NCBI GenBank assembly: GCA_000231825.2
Contig: JH720343.1
Coordinates: 1 to 59,650, forward strand
Direction: 5' to 3'
Length of the DNA: 59,650 nt
DNA from: Tetrahymena elliotti 4EA
Lineage: Eukaryota; Ciliophora; Oligohymenophorea; Hymenostomatida; Tetrahymenidae
The position numbers and the translations under genes are program-made. The notes beneath the pieces are model-generated. The model was not told the DNA's origin, did no database searches, and was given only the letters and a program-made list of their open reading frames with translations. Shown here one piece after another: positions 39,325 through 51,575 of the stretch (its first letter is position 1; every line of letters begins with the position of its first letter).

Positions 39325-42300
39325 ATGAGTAAATCAAGAAATAATGATGAAGTTGAGGATATGATGAGAAATATCGGAGGCGAGGATGATGATTATTAAG
39401 AGCAAGTAGAAGAAGAGGAAGAGGAGGAAGATCAAGGCAATAATCCAGTTGATGAAGAAGAGGAAGAGGAAGAAGATGACGAATAAGATGACTATCAATA
39501 GGATGGATTCGTTGTCGGTGACTCTGAAGAAGATGAAGAAGTTGAAGAGGATGAAGATGCTGAGGAAAGACGTCGTCGTAGAAAAGAAAAGAGAAGACAA
39601 AAAAAATTAGAAAAGTAAAATAACCATAGACGTATCCTCAAGAAGGGACCTAAGAAGAGAGAACTATCTGAAGATGAGATGGATAATAATGAACTTTAAG
39701 ATCTTGAAGAATACCACGAGAATTCAGAAGAAGCTATCCCTGATAGAAAGAGGAATTAGCAAAGTAGAACCGCTAATGATGAACTAGGAGGAAAGATGGA
39801 TATAGAAGATGAAGAAAATGCTGACTATTTTTAAGATGAAGGTGAATATGGTGGAAAATATGGTAGAAGTGCCTTCGAAGAGCTTTTTATTGATGAAGAC
39901 TCTTAAGAAGATGAAAAGCAAGATGAAGACGATGATGTAAATTATTTAAAGCTATTAGCTATTATCTATTAATTTATAAGATATTTAAGCAAGTATGAGG
40001 ATTTAGATTATTTTTTCAAAACTTGAATTTAAATTATTAGGAGGATAGATAAATTGATGATTACATTGATGCTAAAAATCTTTTTGAGCCTGCAGATCTT
40101 AAAAAACGTTATGAACATGATGATGATAAAAAAATTAGAGATGAAGATATACCTGAACGTTTGCAGCTACGTATGATTGGGTAAAATAGTTTATTATAAA
40201 AAAGATTATGTAAAATAATATCTATTTATTTATTAGTCGTAAAGTGCCTGACTTAGAAGAAATTATGGAAGAGACTAAGTGGATTTCTGAAAAAATCAAA
40301 TCAAATAAAGATTATAAAATCAATAAGAAGTAGAATGAAATAAATTATCATTCAAAAATATTCGCTTTCCTTTAATGTCTTCATTTTGATAAGGAAGAAG
40401 TTATGTATATGTACACATACAAGAAAAATGAATTCAACCCACAATTCGAAATTGAAGATTTATGGAGACTGTATGATTTAGATGGAGAATGGGCTTAATT
40501 CTACAGATAAAAAAATCGTATTCAATAATTAATTTAGTAGCTTAGAAGAGAAATTTAAAATACGCCTTTGCTTATTTAAAACAATATTATTGATATTGAT
40601 TAAGTCACAAAAGTTGAAGAATTTTTCCATAAAACTATTGATACATAGTCTCTCAAGTTTATTAAAGAATATTTTGATTATCTCTTTATTAAAATCTATC
40701 CTTAAAGTGAGCACTAAAAATTAAAAATTCGTAAGGACCGTAAGACAAGAATGATAAATACTTACATTAAATGTAAAGTTCATAAACTAGTTAGTTCTTT
40801 GACTCTCCCTCCTTAGGATTTTGTCAAAAATTTAGAAGAAATGAACTAAATTCACTAACCTCAACTTTAGTAGAATAAACCCTAAGCTTATGCTGATAAT
40901 TTGATTGCTGAAAATCCAAATGTCCACTGCATGAAGGAGGTAAATATCAAAACAAATTTAAGCTTTAATTAAAAAAATTATATTTTTTTTCATTTCATGC
41001 TAATAGGCTATTGATGCTTTAGAATGCATGGTTGACTATTTATCAAATGAATTATTTAATTATCCCCCACTTAAAAAATGGTACTATGAAATGTTTAAAT
41101 AAAAATGTTTAATTTCTACTGAGCCTACAGAGATAGGTAAGAAGCAGTTAGATATCTTCCATCCCCTTTATGCAGCAAAAAGAATTTCTAAACGTAAATA
41201 AATCACTTTAATATAAATATCAGACTTTAATTATTAATCAAATTATAAAGGTCCTTACTCATATTTCACTGACGATACTTGGTTGCTTGTTGAAGAAGCT
41301 GAAAGATTGAGTTTGATTACAGTAAAAATATTCTTAAAGACTGAAAACGAAAATAGTGAATAGAATAGCATCTTTGAAATTATGTACAAAAATTACATGA
41401 TTAGTTTAAAAAATTTAGATGCTCAAATCAAGTAAATCAACTCTGAATGGAATTTCTTCCGTAGATACAACATTGAAAATGTTTGTGATAAATTTTTGTA
41501 AATATTCTTTCATCTCTAAATTAGGTTTTATTTAAAAAATTTTTATATTTAATTTTGATTTAGCTTACCTTACTCCTAGAGCTAAGTTAGAGTAGAGCTC
41601 CACGAAGATGCTGAAAAGTGGGTCATAAATTAATGTAAACAAAAGTTTTACAATATGATTAACGTTGAACCTTAGAAAAGTGGAAAAATTATGTCTGTTG
41701 TCTAAGATACTAATGGTAAAATTGGTGTTGTCTTTGTTGATGAGGTAAATAATTTGTTATTAAGTTTTTAACTAATTAAACTAATTACATGTCATAACCC
41801 AAAAGTATGGTATACCCAACAATTCTATGATTTTGAATTATTACACCAAAAAAGAAGAATAACTTTCCACCAAAGCTAGATAGGAGTAAATCTAGGAGGA
41901 TAATGAACTTGACCATAAATTTAAATCATTTGGACCTTCCTTAATTATTGTAGCAGCCAACAGCATAGAATCTTAAGCACTTAAAAATATTCTACATGAG
42001 AAATAGAAAATTTTCTGTTAATATGGTGATGACACAATCCCGTAAATTGTAGCAAAGCAAGCATAAATCCAAGAATCAAATAATTAACCTTAATACAAAG
42101 ATTCAGTTTTAAGAGTAGCTCTTTCATAAGGTAATATATTTTTTATTTTTAATCAAATTTGCTAAATTAAATACTTCTTTATATAGGAAGAATGATTTTA
42201 AATCCTACTGCTGAAATACTTTCACTTTGGAATGAAAATCTACAATAGAATGGTTGCCTTCATATTCCTCTTCATCCATCTCAAGATTATATCAGTCTTA

Positions 42301-44579
42301 ACAAACTTTAATATGCCTTAGAGAAATGCTGTGTTGAAATAGTCAATAATATGGGTATTGAAATGGACATGATTCAAGATTAACCCCATCTAAAGCATCT
42401 TCTTTAGCATATTTGTGGTTTAGGACCTAGAAAGCTTATAAAAATATTTGAGCAAGAAAAAATTGAAAACATTATGTCAAAAGACAATTAAGTTCCAAAA
42501 AAGAGAGAATTACTCTTACATTCATAGATAGTAAGTCCTATTGTCTTTAAAAATATGAACGGTTTCATCAGGTTCAGATTTTCAAAAGATCCTCTTGATA
42601 GAACTAGAATAAATAAAGATTGTAAAGACAATTCATTTATTAAATAAATACTTTATTAATATTTTTTTTATTTAGTACAAAAAATTGCCAAAAAGATCTG
42701 CAAAGATAGTATGGATACTTCTGCTATTAAAAACAGTAATGATGAAGAAAAAATAGTAGATCATGTTATGAGGAATCCTAAACTTATTGATGCTATGGAT
42801 TTGGAAGATTATGCATAACAGCTTGAAGAATTGAAGAACTAGCCTAACATGGCTCCTGTTCTAGATTTCATTAAAAATGAACTTATTAACCCTTTTAACC
42901 TCAAAAGAAATACTTATGAAGCAATCAGCAATTAAGATTTGTTTTTCAAAATGATTAAAGAAAGTCCTCAAACATTCCGTAGAGGCATGATTGTTTCAGT
43001 TAAAATCATTAAAATAAAACCAAAAGAGAATCAAAATAAATAAGCCTAGCTTTATGTTAAGATTATCGATAACGATTTAAAATCTAGCATCCTTATCAAA
43101 GAAGAAGACTCTAAGAATTTCAAGATTGGTGATGTTATAAAATCTTATGTTGACCAAATTTAAGTACTTGATAATAGACGCCCTAAGGATGATATGAAGC
43201 GCTTCGATGTCAACTGTGTTACTTTAACTCTTCAATCTATCAATTTTAATGAATTAATCAAGGAAATTAGATAATTCTAAAATAAAGAAATATTTTAAAC
43301 ATTCAAAGTAATTTTTTTATTCTAATAAATTTTATTTTAAAAAAAATTGTTAAATGATAGTTTATCGAGGATGAAGATAAACCCTTAGGTATTGATGTAA
43401 CAGAAAGAAAAGTTAAGAAATTTGAACCAAGAAAAATTGCACATCCTAACTTTAAAAATATCAGTATTGCTGATGCAGTAAAGCTTTTAAAGAATTCCAA
43501 AAATGGTGAATTTATTATTAGACCCAGCTCAAAGGGTAAATAATATCTTGCTATTACTTGGAAATTCTTTGATGATGTCTTTGTTCATTTATCATTAAAA
43601 GAAGAACATGGTAAAGAAAAAGGTTACCAAACCAAATATATCTTAAATGAAAAGGAACAGTTTGATAATTTTGATGAAATTATTGAAAGGTAAATCAATC
43701 AATATCAAAAAATGTAATGAGATTTTAATTTTTTTTAACATGCTATTAGATACATTATTCCTTGCAATAATCACATGAATTCTGCAAAGGACAACCGTAA
43801 ATTCTCCAAAAAAAGCATAGAAGAGATAGAATAGGAACTAAAGAAAAATAAAGAAGAATAACCTGACACTATTCACTACTCATTCTGCTGTGTTCCTAAA
43901 TATCCTCAGTTTATTGTCTTGTTATATTGCTCTAAATAAGACTAAGTCACCAAAGAATGGATTAAAGTCAAATATCAAGGCTTTTACTTCCACGAAAAGT
44001 ATTTTGGATAACTTAAAGATTTGATTAAATGGTTTAAAGATAACTTCCATACTCCTGAATATAAAAAATATGCAAGAAAGGCTGAAGAACCATATGCTTC
44101 CTCTAAAACCTCTAACTCTTTTAGTAGTTCAGGAACTATTGGAATTAAATAAGAAGGAGGTGTCAAATATGAAAAATCAGAAAGAGGTATTGGTGGATAA
44201 AGTAAATTATTATTTTCTTAAAATTTAATTTTAACTAAATTTATTTTATTTTACATTTAAAATAGAGTGTTAAAACTGTGGTAGATATGGACATGCTGCC
44301 AACAACTGTAAAAATAAAAGACCTTACAACTCATCCTCAGGCTAGCTCAACCCCTCTGGAGCAAGTAATTTCTATTTCTAAAATTTTAATTTTACTAAGC
44401 ACTTTTATTAAAAAGAATAATGCTTCCACTGTAAGGGAACTGATCACTTTATTAAAGATTGCCCAAATAGAAATCCTTAAAGCATTAAAGGAAGTAGTGG
44501 TTTTAGCAGTAGTAGAAGAGAAAGAAATTATCAAAATTCTCGTTCTAGATCTCGTTCATATGATAATAATGACCATTGA
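39325..44579 (+). CDS. SPT6: SPT6 elongation factor/histone chaperone with C-terminal CCHC zinc knuckles
   Basis: SPT6 travels with RNA polymerase II and reassembles nucleosomes behind it. Exon 1 (39325-39936, 204 codons) is the usual highly acidic N-terminus with 'GFVVGDSEEDEE'. Later exons carry 'RDEDIPERLQLRMIG' (the conserved SPT6 N-terminal block), the YqgF-like and helix-hairpin-helix core ('QHICGLGPRKLIKIFE', about 42400), an S1 domain ('FRRGMIVSVKIIKIKP', about 42980-43250) and the tandem SH2 module ('FIIRPSSKGKQYLAITWKFF', about 43510). After the second SH2 comes a Ser-rich linker, then a 64-base intron (44202-44265) and a last exon with two C-x2-C-x4-H-x4-C knuckles (44268-44309 and 44421-44462) and an RS-rich tail. 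Zinc knuckles are not part of SPT6 in yeast or animals. The splice phases keep them in frame with SPT6. Confidence 0.92.
44202..44265 (+). other. Last SPT6 intron
   Basis: A 64-base intron, GTAAAT...AAATAG. It joins 'RGIGGQ' to 'KCQNCGRYGH'. The length is not a multiple of three, so skipping the splice would change the frame before the knuckles. It is the joint on which the fusion claim rests. Confidence 0.75.
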
Positions 44580-45575
44580 AATAACTTTAAAATAAAATCT
44601 TAACTTAATATCTCATTTAAAATTATTTCTAAATTCTCTATTTTTCTTTATCAAATATGTATGTTGACACTACTTACACTTGAATATTTTTGTCTCAAAT
44701 TTAATAAATCCTTTATTTTATTCAATATTCAATTACAAACATATCTTTTTGATAAAATTAAATTTAGTTTATTTTTTTTTCATTTTCAATAAATTAAAAG
44801 AAAGATTTATGGAAATATTGAAAAAATTACAGTAAAATGACATAATATATTTTATTACTTTTTTAAACTTGAATAAAAATAGTAATAGTAATAAGTTTAG
44901 CTTCTAATTTATTTAATATTTTATAATAAAGTTTCTCTATTGTTCACTTTTACTAAACACTTTTTTCAGGATGAAATTAAAAGAATTATTTAAGAAAATA
45001 TTTATTATAGTAGTTTTCTTTAGTTTCTTAAGAAACAAATGAACAAATATTTTTTGTAGTGTTTAACCATGTTTATTTTTGTTGAAAGCTTAATGAAAAT
45101 ATTCACTTAATAGAATTTTGTTAATTACCTACAACATTTTTTAATATTTGAATAAAAATATTAAATTTTTGGAAGAAACTCTATATGAAAAGACATAAAA
45201 AATATTTATTAATAAAATCTTAAGAGCAATTTAATTGTGTCTTATAAATGATTTATTTTTATGATTACTGAAATAATTTTATGAATTTTTACTTTTAAAC
45301 AATTTTTCTTTTTTGAAACAAGTAGAAATAAATTTACTTTCTCTCCCCTTCAGCTGTTTACCATTTGTATGAATATTGTATGTTTCAAAGGATTTTTCAT
45401 TATATTATGTAATTCGTATGACATATATAAAATTTATCTATGATATTACACGCTTGTACTCTATTATGTTTCAAATTAAAAAACATAAAATACAAATCTT
45501 TAAAATAATAAATTAAATCAATTTTTAAAGAAGTAAAAAATATATTAGTAATTTAAGGATAAAAGATTAAGGGAA
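44580..45575. other. Intergenic, SPT6 to SEC11
   Basis: About 1 kb of AT-rich DNA between genes on the same strand. No coding frame, RNA gene or repeat was recognised. Confidence 0.6.
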
Positions 45576-46130
45576 ATGGTGTTGTCGATAGTTAAAGATA
45601 CAGTTAAAGAAATTACTAACATGAAATTTAGAAAAATTCTAATTCAAGGAGCTAGTTTAGCTATGATTGTTGGTTCTGCTTTAATGATCTGGAAAACATT
45701 AATGGTACTTACATTAAGTGATTCTCCTGTAGTTGTTGTGCTTACAGGTAGTATGGAGCCTTTATATTATAGAGGTGATATTCTTTTCTTGTATAACCGT
45801 GAAGAAAGAATTACCACTGGTGATGTTGTAGTTTATCAAAACGGAGAATAAGAAATCCCAATTGTTCACAGAGTTATTGCAGTTTAAGAAAAAGAAGATA
45901 ATGAATATTATATTTTAACTAAGGGTGATAATAATCATTCTGACGATAGAGGTCTTTATTCACCTCCTAAGTTATGGATCCATAAAAAAGATATTCTTGG
46001 TAAAGTTAAAGGTTATTTACCTTATCTTGGTATGGTGACAATTATCCTTAATGACTACCCTATGGTAAAGTACGTAGTCTTAGGTTTGATGGGTTTATTC
46101 GTTTTAGTAGCTAAAGATCCTTAAAGTTGA
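45576..46130 (+). CDS. SEC11: Signal peptidase complex catalytic subunit SEC11
   Basis: This is a single exon of 184 residues, close to the family size (about 167-190). SEC11 is the membrane-bound serine protease of the endoplasmic reticulum that removes signal peptides from secreted proteins. An N-terminal membrane anchor (about residues 25-52) precedes box B, 'VLTGSMEP', with the nucleophile Ser59. Then come 'PIVHRV' with His98, 'TKGDNN' with Asp118 and 'DDRGLY' with Asp124. The spacings Ser-39-His-20-Asp-6-Asp equal those of yeast Sec11 (Ser44, His83, Asp103, Asp109). ER-type enzymes use His where bacterial leader peptidases have Lys. A C-terminal hydrophobic segment (about 155-178) follows. 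The stop is TGA, and an in-frame TAA codes Gln at the start of the variable loop. Confidence 0.96.
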
Positions 46131-47087
46131 TATCCTTTAGCAAACAAAAGAAAAATAATAGTTGCAATTTATATTTTTTACTTAACAGTTTTTGCATAAT
46201 AAAATATATTTCAGTAAAATAAAATAAATATTTGAAGTTATTAACTAAACTCTATGAATGTTTATTGATTTATACTTACTTTTAATCTACTTAAACGTGT
46301 TTGAATAATTATAAAGCATTTTAGTATTAATTTTTAATCATAAAATTGATCAGAAGAATATATCTTAATTATAAAATTTGTTTTTATTTTTAATATCTTA
46401 AAAATAACAATCTTTATTTCTTGAAACAATAATTTTATATTAATTAGTAAATATGAAATATGATTATTACAAATTACAACAAAAAATAATTTTTTATAAA
46501 TTTTTATTTATAACATGATTAACTTTTTAATAAAAACAGAAATATTCTTAGTTTTAAATAAAAACAACAAAGAGAAAATTAAAGTTAAAATTTGTTTAAA
46601 ATTATTTTTTTACAAATAAGTTGCCAAAAATAAATAGAAAACTCTTAAATTCAAATCTTCTCAATAGCTTGAATTATGTGTTGTCTTCAAAACAAAATCT
46701 ATTTGATTACAAACAACAAATTAGGAAGATGAAATAAACAAAATAAAAATATTTAAATACTTAAATTAACATATTTAGAATGACTTATACTCTTTGAAAA
46801 AGCTAATATTCTATTTAAAATCTAAATTTTTATCATCGATTTAATACAATTTGAAAATAATAATTTTTTTTTTCATCAGTTTTAAATTATAAAATATTAA
46901 ATAAATATTAAGATTTATTGTTTGGAAGCTAATTGAAATTAAAATGTTAAGTTTTTATAATGATTTGGATTTGTTTTTTATTATTTTTTTCAAAAACTAA
47001 ACAAAAAATACACTTATTTACATTAATAAAATTAATTTTTAAATTTGATGTATGATGGGATAATATTAATTAAAATAAAATATGGTT
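46131..47087. other. Convergent intergenic region, SEC11 (+) and 47088-50680 (-)
   Basis: About 0.96 kb of AT-rich DNA between two gene 3' ends. No coding frame, RNA gene or repeat was recognised. Confidence 0.6.
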
Positions 47088-50000
47088 TCAAAGATTAAAT
47101 ATCTAGCTTAATTTGCTTATTTTTTCTATTTTTCTAGGAGATGGAGTATTTTATTTCAGATTGAGGGCTTGATTTATGTCTTAAAGTAAGCTGTATAAAG
47201 GTTTTTTATTCTTATTTTTATTGTTATTTTCATTTTCACTATTTTAATTAACTAAATTTATATCATTTCCATTTCCTTGAGTATCTTCATTTAAAATTTG
47301 ATCTTCTTCTTTCAGTTCTTAGCTGAAGCTTTCCATAGTTTATATCATGCTTTACAAAATAGAATCAGTAGCTTCCTCTTTAAACTAAACATAATAATTG
47401 TGCTTATTTATAGCATAAACTTAAAGACTGAATCCTCTGTAATCTTTATTATCATATTAGTGCCTATCATCCTCTTCAATTTCATCTTCTATAGAATTAT
47501 ATGCAATTTGTTCTATACTTTTTCTCTACCTTAAGTTATTAAAAGCTGGTTACTAGCTATTCCTTTTTAGAGATTGCCCTGTTGGTTTCAGAGATTTTTT
47601 AGGAAAGAATGTATTTTTATAACTATTTATTTCTGAATCATTTTGATTTTCTTTTTTTTCATTATTCTTTTTCAATTATTCTAATTATTGTAAATAGGAA
47701 GGTTTACGTTATTGATACTTTGATTGTATTTCTTCTATGCTTTTTTTCTTCTTTTTAATAATTTCTTCATTATTCTCAGGTAGTTTATTCATCATTTTAA
47801 GAAATTTTAAATTGTTTGTATATATAAATTTACTAGTCTAGTCATATAGATGCTAATCAGTTGCAAAGATGTTAGAGTCTAAGTTAAGAAGATACTAAAA
47901 ATTCTAAATAAGCTTATATTTTTCCTAAAGTCTTTTTTTTAAATTGTTATCTTTATTTTTAAAAACTAAGGGAAATGTATATTTTTTAAAATTTTAGCCT
48001 AATCCACTTCCTATGAAGGTATTATCTAGATTTATTTTTAATCTTTATAAATCTTAATTAACTTCTTCTCTAATTTAATCTTTTTCTTCTTAAGTTAATT
48101 TTATTTAACTTTCATTAAAATCTTCTTAATCATCTTGCTCATCAATATTGCTTTCACTGCAGCCTGCTGAGCAGCTACTTTAAGATGTTTCATTTTATTT
48201 TTTTTAGTTTCCTTCTATATCTTATGAAATTTAAGAACTTCTTTTTCTTGTTTGGGCATTCTAATTTTAAAATTTATGAACTTTATCAAGATGACTGTTC
48301 CTGCTTCTCAATATCTTATTTTCTGTATAAACATTGCTCCTATTTCTTGTATAGATATATTTATTATCAAAAGAATTAGTTAAATCTTATTCCTCACTCT
48401 CTCCTTCATCTAAAATTATATCATCATTGATCCCACTGTTTCCATTTAAAGCGTATTTTTCCATAATACCTTTCTTTGTGTTATTTTCTCCTTTTACATT
48501 ATCATCTGAATAAAAAGAGCTTAAATGTTCACTAGTAAATTATTAAGAATCATCTATATTTTCCTCAACTCTACTACTCTGTACTTCATATCCAGAATAC
48601 TCACTCTAGATGTTGGATCCTCTCACTTTAGATCTTCGAGCAATTTAGCTTAATATTGATGAACGAGAAGGAAGTTAATTATCTTATTCATTTTGATTAC
48701 CTTCTTACTAATTCTGCAAAACACCAAGCTGTTAACTTAAAATTCCTAGCTCTTTCATTAAAAGGTCCTCAATATCTTTGATGGTTTTAGCACCATCTTT
48801 TTTTTATTCTAACAAATCGTACTTAAAAGAAAATTCTCTTGATCTTATGTTATTATTTTAACTATCTTAACTGAATTTTTTTTGCTTGCTTTCCTGGATC
48901 TAAGTTATTTTTATTTGACTCAAATAATCTAAGCTTTTACTGATGTCTTCAATATTTTGGCTTGAATTTTCTGATGATTTATGTGAATCTAAATTAGAAT
49001 CTTCCTTAGAAACTTTAGATTCCTCTTAAGTATGGCCAACCATATCTTCTTAATCTATTTAATATAAAATTAATAGATTTATTAAAAATAATTTAAACAT
49101 GGATAAATATTACTATAATCCTCTTATTCTCTTTTTGATGATTAATCTATCTAGTCAAGGTCGTCTAGTAAATTATCTGATACTTTTCTTGAAAAGAACC
49201 CATTATTGTTAGTTATTGTTTCACCATTTTAGTTAAGTATTTCCTCATCTTTAAGACAGTTTGACAAATAAGAATAATTTACTATATTGTCATTTTAATT
49301 ATTTAAAAGATGTTAACTTATTCCTCCGTTTTTAATATTATTTTGAAACTCAAATTAAGAAGAAGGTAGCAAAATAGACTCTCTTTTTCCTATTAAAAAT
49401 ATTATCATCAGTTAATTAATATTGATTTTTTTTAAAATACCTTTAATATTTGATAATTGCTATGTATTTTAAGTGTTAACATTTGTTTGCTATCCCTGTT
49501 ATATCAACTTACTTTTGTTAGAACTACTTGTTTTCACTGAATTGTTATCTTTTTCTACCTACAAATTGCCCTGCTCTTTACTTTTATTCATTAATTATAT
49601 AGATATAGTATTTTAATTTTCACTTATTTAATTGATATTGTTGTTGTTGTTACTATTACTATTTGTGTTAAAATCAAATTAGGAAAGAGATTAAGGATCT
49701 GTTGATTATTGATTGTTAGATTAGCGGTTCGAAAGAATATTTTTTGTATCTAATAAATCTCCATTTTCTTGTTAAGTTGATTATTCTTTTAGGTATTGAG
49801 ATGAAATTAAATTGTTTTATGATGCAACTGTGTAAGTATGTATTTCAGGCATAGGAATGAAATCCGAATTAAATTAAGCTGACTACTAAATATCTCTTGC
49901 AGGTTATGTATGAAAGTATAGATTATTCTAAGAACTATTTTATTTGTTAAAAGTGTAACGATTATCTTCCTCTTCATCATCACTAAGTAAATAATCTTTC

Positions 50001-50680
50001 ATTTTAAGATTGATGATTTGCTTTTATATTTCTTAATACTTATCTAAATCTTAATTGCTAAGTAAGTAAATTTCATTTTTTTGAAAGTATTCAAGTGTTT
50101 TCTTAATATACTCTATACAAAAATACTCCTATTCAATTTTATCTTTGTACTTAGATAACTTAAAATAATTTTCTTGAACTATTTTCTCAATAAAATTAAA
50201 CAAATTCTTCCAACTTGAAATAATTTCTTCATTTTTAGTATCTAATAATATTTAACACGACTAAGTAAAATAACTAGAAAGCCTAATTACAATAGCATTA
50301 AACTAAATATCATTTTAGTTTTTACATCTCTAAAAAATTTAAGATTCAATATATATAAAAATCTAACTTGACAAAAGAAATTACCAATATTTTGAGTACT
50401 TTTTTTGATCAATTTTATAAAAAGTAATTTCAGAATTTACAAATTATTATAAATTATCTAGGATTTTAGAAATTATTTTAATAAAATAGACTATTGGTTT
50501 TTGCTTTGTTTCATCATTCCCTTTTAATTTAAGCTCTTTTTGGTTTTCTATTAATTGAGTCACATAGCTGTATTCTTTATTCAGCAGTAATTGTAAAAGA
50601 TTGAGGCTTTATGATTCGTATTTTCTGATTTAATATATTTTTATATGCTAAGAATTATTCATAGTCTTCTACTAATTCAT
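47088..50680 (-). CDS. Large low-complexity protein of unknown function
   Basis: Two exons around a 59-base intron (49055-49113) give exactly 1,178 codons, or 1,177 residues; with the intron kept, the frame breaks. I do not recognise the family. The first 230 residues or so are mixed-composition helical sequence rich in Leu, Ile, Lys and Tyr ('LNLLQLLLNKEYSYVTQL', 'KNLFNFIEKIVQENYF'), the only part that looks folded. The rest is Gln/Asn/Ser/Glu-rich, with acidic blocks ('LLSDDEEEDNRY'), short predicted coiled-coil-like stretches ('KTIKDIEDLLMKELGILSQQ') and basic patches. There is no signal peptide, membrane segment, zinc motif or catalytic signature. An in-frame ATG at 50662 is an alternative start six codons downstream. 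It could be a scaffold or regulatory protein, but no function is supported. Confidence 0.8.
49055..49113 (-). other. Intron in the 47088-50680 gene
   Basis: A 59-base GTAATA...AAATAG intron on the minus strand. Its removal restores one open frame across the whole gene (3,534 coding bases including the stop). Confidence 0.75.
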
Positions 50681-51575
50681 ACATAAATTATTGTTTATAA
50701 TATTTTTTTAAGAGATAAAGCTTTAAACAAAATTAGATTTAACTGTTTGTTAAATGTGTATTATATTTGTAGAATAAACAAACGAAGACTACTACTACCA
50801 CTATTTTTTTAAGTATACCTAATTATTATATATGTTAGTATTAAATAATCAAAATTAAAGATAAACAAATTAAAAATTATTAAATCTTAAAAATACAAAT
50901 AAAAAAATATACGTTTAAAATTAATATTTCACTAAATATAACCTGGAATTGTTTATTGAATGTACAATATTTTAATATTTATGCTATATTTTTTATGAAT
51001 AATATATTTTACATATTGAATTAATTTATACTTAAAATATTTGCAATTTTAAAAATAATAAAACCTTGCCTTGCTGATGGTTACCTATAATTAAAATAAT
51101 TTTTAAATCATTTTATTTTAAAAAACAAAGTTCTCATGATTAAAAACTATCAATCAAAAATCCTTAATTAGTTTTAATCAAAATAAGAATTATATCAGTA
51201 AATATTTATTAAAAGATCTTACAAATACAAGCTATGAATTTATCAAATATTTTTTACAACCAATAAATTTTATAATTCCATTCTTTTGGTAGATATTAAA
51301 TTCTTGACATAAATAGAGTATTATTGTTACTAATACTTTATCAATAACAAATTGCTTTGAATTTAAGCAAGGATATTTTTTTCTTACTTTTAAAAGAAAA
51401 TTTACAGAAAGAAAAAATTCTGATAAAAATTGAAATAATAATTATTTGTATAGGGAATAACAGAAGAGAAATAAAAACAATCAGAACAAGTAAATATTTA
51501 ATTTAATTGTAAATAAGATATTCAATTTTTAAAGTAAGAAGTAGTAATATAAAATATATCCAAGAAGCATATATT
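50681..51575. other. Intergenic between two minus-strand genes
   Basis: About 0.9 kb of AT-rich DNA. It holds the promoter of the low-complexity protein gene and the 3' end of the type I membrane protein gene. No coding frame, RNA gene or repeat was recognised. Confidence 0.6.

Noticed and set aside
39334..39600. Phe/Leu-rich minus-strand frame resembling a membrane protein
   Set aside because: It is the reverse reading of the Glu/Asp-rich start of SPT6.
44278..44595. Open frame of 105 codons after SPT6
   Set aside because: It is the wrong frame of the zinc-knuckle exon; the knuckle frame joins SPT6 correctly.
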